The notes under the pieces were generated by a model, which was given only the letters and a program-made list of their open reading frames with translations, was not told where the DNA came from and searched no databases. A program made the position numbers and the translations under genes. A stretch of DNA of 18,798 bases from JAQVQN01 sp964557205 (GTDB lineage Bacteria > Verrucomicrobiota > Kiritimatiellia > RFP12 > UBA1067): positions 1 to 18,798 of the forward strand of contig CAZKZI010000050.1 in assembly GCA_964557205.1 (NCBI GenBank), written 5' to 3'. Shown one piece after another: positions 14,180 through 18,798 of this stretch; the stretch's first letter is position 1; each line of letters starts with the position of its first letter.

Positions 14180-15262
14180 CTATTTAGACGTCTTGTCCTT
14201 CCCCGCCGTTTTTGCCTTAGGCGGCGCAGGCTGCTCGGCCGGCCTGACGGTCACGGGCGGCACAGGATCGGAGCGTCCGGTGAATGCGTTGTAGGTCTGT
14301 TGAATCGTTCCGGCGGCAGGCATCTCGCCCTCAGCCACAAGGAAACGATACCGAAGCACGAGGGATTCGCCGGACTTGATCGTGGTGGGCTTCGGGAAGT
14401 AACCGAAGCGGCCGTAGTTCCGGTAGGCGGAGATTTTCGATCCCTGCGGATTGCCGGAATGATTCATTTCCACACTGCTGTACACCTTGCCGTTGAGGCT
14501 AAACGTCATGCCCACCCAAGACGGATCAACGCTTTGTCTGGGATTCGTATTCTCGCCCGGATAAACATACACCGTCTTCGCTAGATCAATTCCGTCGGCG
14601 GCACGGAACTGGACACCGCCATGCTCGGGATCGCCGTTCAGCTCAACGTCGCCGGAGCAGGCGGTGAGCTTCGAGGTGAAGTCAATGATCAGATAGGCCG
14701 GTGCCGCGGCGCGGCGGAATGTCATCGTGCGTTCTTCTGAAATAACGGTGTTGCCGTTTTTTGTGATCCAGTCGAGCAGCGAGGTGAAGGTGGCATGCTC
14801 CGCGTCAGCATCGCGGACGCTGAATTTCGAGTGTATCTGCGCATTGTCGTACATGCCCCAGAAATTATAAAGCTTGCCTTTATGGGTCAGTTTGGTCCAT
14901 CCGATCATGATGCCGCGATGGTGGGCGAAGCTACCGAACGGGCCATTGCTGATCGGTGCCTTGCCCTGGGTGTCGAAGACGTGAAGATACGTCTTGTTGG
15001 TCGAGGTCAGGCTGGTAGGAGAAGAAGATGGATCGTACGCATACATGTAGCGGCCGGCAGTCTTGCCGTCCAGCAACACGTCCAGATGCTTGCCAGGCTC
15101 GTCTCTGAATGCGAACCCCGCACTGTCTTGTGCCGCGCGGCTCTCGCCTGCGACCATGACAGCCCACGCCGTCGCCGCAGTTGCCACGATGGATACGTAA
15201 CGCCTGGCTCCATATCTCTGTGCGCTCTCTTTCCCCTCAGACATCTCTTTATTCTCCTTCAT
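14180..15262 (-). CDS. Secreted DUF6807 (PmoA-like) family protein
   Basis: A 360-residue exported protein. After a charged n-region (RYGARRYVS) comes a hydrophobic segment (IVATAATAWAVMVAG) and a likely cleavage near SRAAQ. The mature part has the hallmarks of DUF6807, once mislabelled methane oxygenase PmoA: LHVFDTQGK, the HHRGIMIGW motif (about 114-122), GGVQFRA, and DPSWVGMTF. Family members occur widely in Planctomycetes, Verrucomicrobia and Bacteroidetes next to carbohydrate genes; their biochemical role is not settled. The last 30 residues are Pro/Lys-rich and probably disordered. Two starts are possible, each with its own purine-rich site: 15262 (GGAGAGG before it) and 15244 (AAGGAG 9 nt before). 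It has its own promoter at 15326-15354 although it follows the 761-residue gene by only about 150 bp. Confidence 0.85.
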   Translation of the reverse strand: MKENKEMSEGKESAQRYGARRYVSIVATAATAWAVMVAGESRAAQDSAGFAFRDEPGKHLDVLLDGKTAGRYMYAYDPSSSPTSLTSTNKTYLHVFDTQGKAPISNGPFGSFAHHRGIMIGWTKLTHKGKLYNFWGMYDNAQIHSKFSVRDADAEHATFTSLLDWITKNGNTVISEERTMTFRRAAAPAYLIIDFTSKLTACSGDVELNGDPEHGGVQFRAADGIDLAKTVYVYPGENTNPRQSVDPSWVGMTFSLNGKVYSSVEMNHSGNPQGSKISAYRNYGRFGYFPKPTTIKSGESLVLRYRFLVAEGEMPAAGTIQQTYNAFTGRSDPVPPVTVRPAEQPAPPKAKTAGKDKTSK

Positions 15263-15325
15263 TTTTATCCTCTCCTTTTTCAACGCCACATCGAGAAAGG
15301 CGTTCTATGCTGTCGATTGATTTGA

Positions 15326-15354
15326 AGTGTACTCAGGGCATTTACGGGTTTCAA
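15326..15354 (-). promoter_or_regulatory. Promoter for the DUF6807 gene, sigma70-like
   Basis: On the minus strand TTGAAA (15349-15354) and TACACT (15326-15331) are spaced by 17 bp. The start would fall near 15319, giving a leader of about 57 nt that ends in a good Shine-Dalgarno. It lies in the short gap behind the 761-residue gene, so the two genes can be expressed separately. Confidence 0.65.
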
Positions 15355-15381
15355 GTAGAATCCCCCTTGCGGAAAACTCAC

Positions 15382-15412
15382 GGGTGCGGTTTACAATAGT
15401 TGAAGCGCACCC
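15382..15412 (-). terminator. Stem-loop directly after the 761-residue gene
   Basis: A 7-bp perfect stem (GGGTGCG 15382-15388, CGCACCC 15406-15412) with a 17-nt loop starts at the base after the stop codon of the 761-residue gene. Downstream on the minus strand is GTGAGTTTTCC, only a short T-run, so termination would be weak or Rho-assisted. Confidence 0.35.
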
Positions 15413-17698
15413 TCACTTGATTTCCACGAATATCCCCTCGCCCGGCGCGAGCGTGAGATGGTGCATTCCATCACTTTCCGCTGTCAGCGTCACCTGCCGT
15501 CCGCGCGGCCAGGCGATAACCTTTGAACCTGACAGCCGCAGCTTGACCTGTGCGGTCTCGACCGCTTCCAGCTCGCTCATGTTTACCAAGGTAAAAGCTT
15601 TGCCCTGTCCCTCTTTGGCTGTGAAACAGCCGATCAGCAGAGGCTGCTCGCAATCGATCGTTTCAATCGCGGCAAACTTTTCGACCGGATTGCTGAACCG
15701 CAAGTATGGCGTCGCTTCAGTGCAGTTGTGGCTCATGGCTCCGATATTCCTGTAACTGACAAAGGCGTCTGAAATGTGGCGGATCTCTTTGAAAACTGTC
15801 GCGGCGTCGTACCATGCGTTTGAACGCCGACCGTCGATCGAGACCAGCGACGGGAACTCCGGTTTGCGACCTGCGTAAGTCCAGCAGATCAAGGTCTTAC
15901 AACCGAAGGAAAGCATGCAGTACGACTGCCAGCGGAATTCAGATTCTGTCGGTGTGCGCTTGCTCTTTACCCAAGCGAACGTTTGTATGTGACACCAGAA
16001 GTCCTTGCCGTGCTCCCGCGCTGAAGTGGCGATGACGTTGATCGATTCGCAATAGTTTTTATAGGTGTTACGTCGGCCGTTGACCCAGTTGAGCGGATAA
16101 ATATCGGTACAGATGTACGATACGGGGAACATCTCGCAGAAAAGGTCACAGTGCTTTTTGTATAAATCCGGATCAGGATCGTAATACTCGATGGCCGCGG
16201 CATTGGCGCCGAACTTCAACTGGGCGGCGTTGGCGTACATCGGCAGCAGGTTGATGTAAGGCAGCTTGCCTCCGGTATCCCGGATATAAGCCTTGCATAT
16301 CTCGGCTAACTTTTCGTACTGATCCGTTCCCGGCTCGTCGGTAACGTAAGTTCCGGCGAAACAGGGATGGTCGAAATACTCCGCGGTCGAAACCGCGACG
16401 TTGTTGTAACCGCCATCGCCCATGATCACTTCCACGCCGTATAGGGCACAATCCCTCAGCAAAGTCCGGCGATAGGGTCCAGTCAGCGACCCGCTGGCTA
16501 TAATCCAGTCGAAACCCGCGGAACTGAAAGTTTTAATGAAATCATCACCGATCGCATCGGTACGCAGATTGACTGACGCCCCTGTTCGGATGCGGTCACG
16601 GGTAAAATACTCTTTTTCGTACGGGGAGTCTATTGACGTACCCAAAGTTTTACGGATTGCGATGGAGAGGGCAACCGCTGCGGCGCTGCGGCTGGCCGGT
16701 TTGGGCAGCTTTCTTAGATCGATATCCGCCTCGAAGAGCAGCTCGACAGCCCGCTGCCAGTCGGCGTCTGAAACCGGATCAAGCGGACGGAAATTATGTT
16801 CGTCTGCAGCTTTGAGCAGCTGCCGGGCAACCGTAAACTCAATCGCCTCCCGCTCCCGTTTGTGCAGATCTGAGATATCATCCAGCTTCAGATCTACATT
16901 TTCCAGAGTGTACAACCCCGGCTTACGGGCCATGAAACGGGTGAAGCCGCGGCTGTTGGTATGGCTGCGGACGATCACACACGCTTTGCTATCAGCCTCA
17001 GTCTTTTTAGGCTGAAACTTGACCACGGTTTTCAAAGATGGATTTTCGATGGTTGTGGATTGCAGCATGAAATCAGTACAGTCAAATCCGTCAAAGAGAG
17101 AACCTCCGGGGACAAGGATCTCCTGCAGACTCTCTTTAAATTTTGTAGGCTGAGAGTAATCAGGTGCATCCTCAGCCGCATCCAAAAACTTCTGCGCCTG
17201 CTCCTCGGAGGCAAAAAATCCCAGCCTTGAAATTTCACAGACATCACTGGTTGTGCTGGGGTTGACAGGATCAAATCGGACCGAGGTTATTTTGTTTTTC
17301 CAGTTTCCGTGTTTGAATTTGCGCATATCCCCGATCGCTGTCCGCCATGTATTATCGCCGATTATAGAGAACTTTGAGTAACCTTTAGATAAGCTCAGCA
17401 TCTTGTCGGTTGTAAAGAAAAGACCGGCTATTTTTTGTGATGTTCGATACTTGTAGCGAACGCCGAAGAAAGGTCGTTCATCGGCAGAAAAAGCACTTTC
17501 ATTTCTAACCGGCAGAGTCATTGTCAGGTCGGTTCCTGTGGGGATAATTCTGGTGCGTCCGGCTTCACTGTAGAGCTGTCCCTGTCCAATTGATACCCGA
17601 CCGACATCACTCCCGTTATTGAAGATCCAAACCGGTTCAAGCGCATAGACGTTCAAAGCACACGAAAAGATAAACAAAGTTTTTATAAGTTTTTTCAT
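15413..17698 (-). CDS. Secreted TIM-barrel glycosidase-like protein, 761 residues
   Basis: A Sec signal peptide (MKKLIKTLFIFSCALNVYA, cleavage near residue 19) leads a large exported protein. Residues about 20-170 are beta-rich, like a carbohydrate-binding or jelly-roll module (PVWIFNNGSDVG, SVRFDP, EISRLGFFASEEQAQ). A helical linker follows (about 275-350). Residues about 360-650 look like a TIM barrel: GFDWIIASGS, YGVEVIMGDGG, GTYVTDEPGTDQY (Asp454-Glu455-Pro456), PYINLLPMY, YICTDIYPLNW and LICWTYAGR. DEP at a strand end is typical of GH42/clan GH-A-like secreted proteins, with Glu as probable acid/base. A C-terminal beta domain follows (ALTLVNMS-like, VKLRLSGSKVIAWP). No exact family can be named. 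There is no Shine-Dalgarno; a consensus -10 lies 6 nt before the ATG. It is transcribed away from the repeat-protein gene. Confidence 0.85.
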   Translation of the reverse strand: MKKLIKTLFIFSCALNVYALEPVWIFNNGSDVGRVSIGQGQLYSEAGRTRIIPTGTDLTMTLPVRNESAFSADERPFFGVRYKYRTSQKIAGLFFTTDKMLSLSKGYSKFSIIGDNTWRTAIGDMRKFKHGNWKNKITSVRFDPVNPSTTSDVCEISRLGFFASEEQAQKFLDAAEDAPDYSQPTKFKESLQEILVPGGSLFDGFDCTDFMLQSTTIENPSLKTVVKFQPKKTEADSKACVIVRSHTNSRGFTRFMARKPGLYTLENVDLKLDDISDLHKREREAIEFTVARQLLKAADEHNFRPLDPVSDADWQRAVELLFEADIDLRKLPKPASRSAAAVALSIAIRKTLGTSIDSPYEKEYFTRDRIRTGASVNLRTDAIGDDFIKTFSSAGFDWIIASGSLTGPYRRTLLRDCALYGVEVIMGDGGYNNVAVSTAEYFDHPCFAGTYVTDEPGTDQYEKLAEICKAYIRDTGGKLPYINLLPMYANAAQLKFGANAAAIEYYDPDPDLYKKHCDLFCEMFPVSYICTDIYPLNWVNGRRNTYKNYCESINVIATSAREHGKDFWCHIQTFAWVKSKRTPTESEFRWQSYCMLSFGCKTLICWTYAGRKPEFPSLVSIDGRRSNAWYDAATVFKEIRHISDAFVSYRNIGAMSHNCTEATPYLRFSNPVEKFAAIETIDCEQPLLIGCFTAKEGQGKAFTLVNMSELEAVETAQVKLRLSGSKVIAWPRGRQVTLTAESDGMHHLTLAPGEGIFVEIK

Positions 17699-17704
17699 GT
17701 CCGC

Positions 17705-17733
17705 ATTATAACTAAAGCAGCTTTCCGCCGCAA
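17705..17733 (-). promoter_or_regulatory. Promoter producing a leaderless transcript of the 761-residue gene
   Basis: On the minus strand TTGCGG (17728-17733), a 17-bp spacer and a perfect TATAAT (17705-17710) are followed by 6 nt and then the ATG (17698). The usual start site 7 nt after the -10 is the A of the ATG. Confidence 0.72.
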
Positions 17734-17821
17734 CTGAATTGAGTTTGGTGTCAGACTTTGAGCCCGATGGGCCGAATGGGCCTTATGTTTTAAACCACAG
17801 AGTCCGTAGCGCAGCATAGCC

Positions 17822-17857
17822 GCCTGTCTTATAGTATGTCTGAAGTTATAAACAGGC
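17822..17857. repeat. 11-bp inverted repeat with one bulge
   Basis: GCCTGT (17822-17827), a bulged C, and TTATA (17829-17833) pair with TATAA (17847-17851) and ACAGGC (17852-17857) around a 13-nt loop. It lies in the 335-bp divergent gap 17699-18033, about 90 bp upstream of both promoters there. It could be a regulator site or a remnant of a mobile repeat. The rest of the gap shows, besides the two promoters, only a short duplicated ATGGGCC word near 17767-17782. Confidence 0.5.
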
Positions 17858-17917
17858 TGGAGCGGCGGGCCACTAAAAGCTCCAAAGTTCACTTCGCTGC
17901 TTTAGTAATTGTGATAC

Positions 17918-17946
17918 TTGACGCTGATGGAAAAAGGTAGTATTCT
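17918..17946 (+). promoter_or_regulatory. Promoter for the secreted repeat protein, sigma70-like
   Basis: TTGACG (17918-17923) and TATTCT (17941-17946) are spaced by 17 bp, both close to consensus. The start would fall near 17953. The leader of about 80 nt can fold GGGGT (17989-17993) with ACCCC (18008-18012), just before the Shine-Dalgarno. Confidence 0.72.
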
Positions 17947-18033
17947 TTTAATATAAATTTGAAAAGTATATTGGTTTGTGGTTGGATAGGGGTATTGCTC
18001 CGGCTGAACCCCAGAAAATAAAGAGGGTTTGTT

Positions 18034-18798
18034 ATGAAAACGATAAGAATGAGTTCTACGAAGCGTTTCAAGGTATTGACAGCGGTCTGTATGATGGCTG
18101 GAATTGTAACGGCGGCAGATTTCTCCTGGCTTGAAGAGCCAGTAAACGGTAATTGGAACACGACGGATACCAATTGGTCCGGCGCGGGCGCGGTGTGGAA
18201 GAATGCCGGGACGAACAACGCGGACTTCGGCTCGTCGGATACCCAAAGCATCACTGCTGACGCAGTCACGGTGAACAACATCGCGTTCAATGCTGATGGT
18301 TATGCGCTTGGAGGCGGATCGCTAAACCTGTTCGGTAATATCACAGTCAGTGACGCATCTCATACAGCCTTGATCACGACACCCATTGAGCATTCGGCGA
18401 CTGACCTCGTCCTTTCGAAACTCGGGGCTGGTACGCTGGTGTTGAACCCGACCGGCGCGGGTGTCTTGAATAATTTAGCGTCACTTAAGGCCGCGGCAGG
18501 GATTTTGCATGTCGCTGGGGGCACGAATCTTCTTACTTTTGCTACAGTTTCGCCCTCTGCCCCCGCTTTTTGGGTTGGCGGCGGCACGCTGGTAGTGGGC
18601 GGCGGTTTGCTGAAGACCACTGCAGGTGGTCATTCGGTTGTCGGCTATGGCGGCACGTTGCTCGTCACCAACGGTCTTGTGGATCTGACGAGTACTGGCG
18701 AACTGCTGAATGCGTATCCCGGTGGTAGTTCAGGGGGTGGCACCACCACGGTGGGCGGAAACGGGATTTTAGATGTTAATGTGCTGCGCATAGCTCAA
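18034..18798 (+). CDS. Secreted beta-strand-repeat (autotransporter-like) surface protein, N-terminal fragment
   Basis: The frame is open from ATG 18034 to the window end, 255 codons with no stop. AGAGG lies 7 nt before the ATG. A signal peptide (positively charged MKTIRMSSTKRFK, then VLTAVCMMAGIVTAAD) is followed by W-x-x-x-x-NGNWNTTDTNWSG, an opening motif I associate with large PEP-CTERM or autotransporter-type proteins of PVC bacteria. Then come Gly/Thr/Ser/Asn-rich beta repeats: VTVNNIAFNADGYALGGGSL, LSKLGAGTLVLNPTGAG, the autotransporter-associated beta-strand pattern K-x-G-x-G-T-L-x-L, WVGGGTLVVGGG, and VGYGGTLLVTNG. Such passengers fold as beta-helices at the cell surface. The C-terminus, which would show a sorting signal or barrel, is outside the window. 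It is divergent from the 761-residue gene. Confidence 0.85.
   Translation, partial: MKTIRMSSTKRFKVLTAVCMMAGIVTAADFSWLEEPVNGNWNTTDTNWSGAGAVWKNAGTNNADFGSSDTQSITADAVTVNNIAFNADGYALGGGSLNLFGNITVSDASHTALITTPIEHSATDLVLSKLGAGTLVLNPTGAGVLNNLASLKAAAGILHVAGGTNLLTFATVSPSAPAFWVGGGTLVVGGGLLKTTAGGHSVVGYGGTLLVTNGLVDLTSTGELLNAYPGGSSGGGTTTVGGNGILDVNVLRIAQ

Overview
The window looks like chromosomal DNA of a PVC-group bacterium (Kiritimatiellota, Lentisphaerota or Verrucomicrobiota). This rests on gene content, not on a marker-gene search: Tat-exported Gfo/Idh/MocA and glycosidase-like proteins, a DUF6807 protein, a secreted beta-strand-repeat protein, an exosortase-type CPBP protease and a six-domain ribosomal protein S1. 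No rRNA, tRNA, transposase, phage gene or CRISPR array is visible.

Left part (1-6300): the tail of a CPBP (Abi/CAAX-type) membrane protease reads rightward into the window. It converges on a compact leftward cluster of five genes: a long-form nitronate monooxygenase-like flavoprotein, a processive GT2 glycosyltransferase, a polytopic membrane protein, a second CPBP protease of the type I associate with exosortase genomes, and a 227-residue protein with two membrane segments. Gaps are 26, 11, 64 and 7 bp, so an operon for making or exporting a surface polysaccharide is likely.

Middle part (6400-9900): leftward tyrS and rpsA, separated by a clear intrinsic terminator after rpsA. Upstream of rpsA is a 359-bp divergent control region in which the rpsA promoter and a rightward promoter share their -35 region. 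Both transcripts would have structured leaders.

Right part (9883-18798): a polysaccharide-related accessory region. In order it holds a Tat-exported Gfo/Idh/MocA oxidoreductase; a bacterial sugar transferase 3 bp downstream with an unexplained N-terminal extension; an antisense-overlapping small membrane protein; a Tat-exported GH20-like protein; a leftward DUF6807 protein; a leftward 761-residue secreted TIM-barrel glycosidase-like protein; and the start of a secreted repeat protein that runs off the window. Several carry recognisable sigma70-like promoters with 17-18 bp spacing. The 761-residue gene is notable: a consensus TATAAT lies 6 nt from its ATG, which predicts a leaderless mRNA.

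Functional reading: the left cluster probably builds a surface glycan. The right region probably handles sugars outside the cytoplasmic membrane (oxidoreductase, glycosidase-like proteins) next to a lipid-linked glycan initiation enzyme and a large surface protein. The family calls come from motifs read by eye; substrates are not determined.
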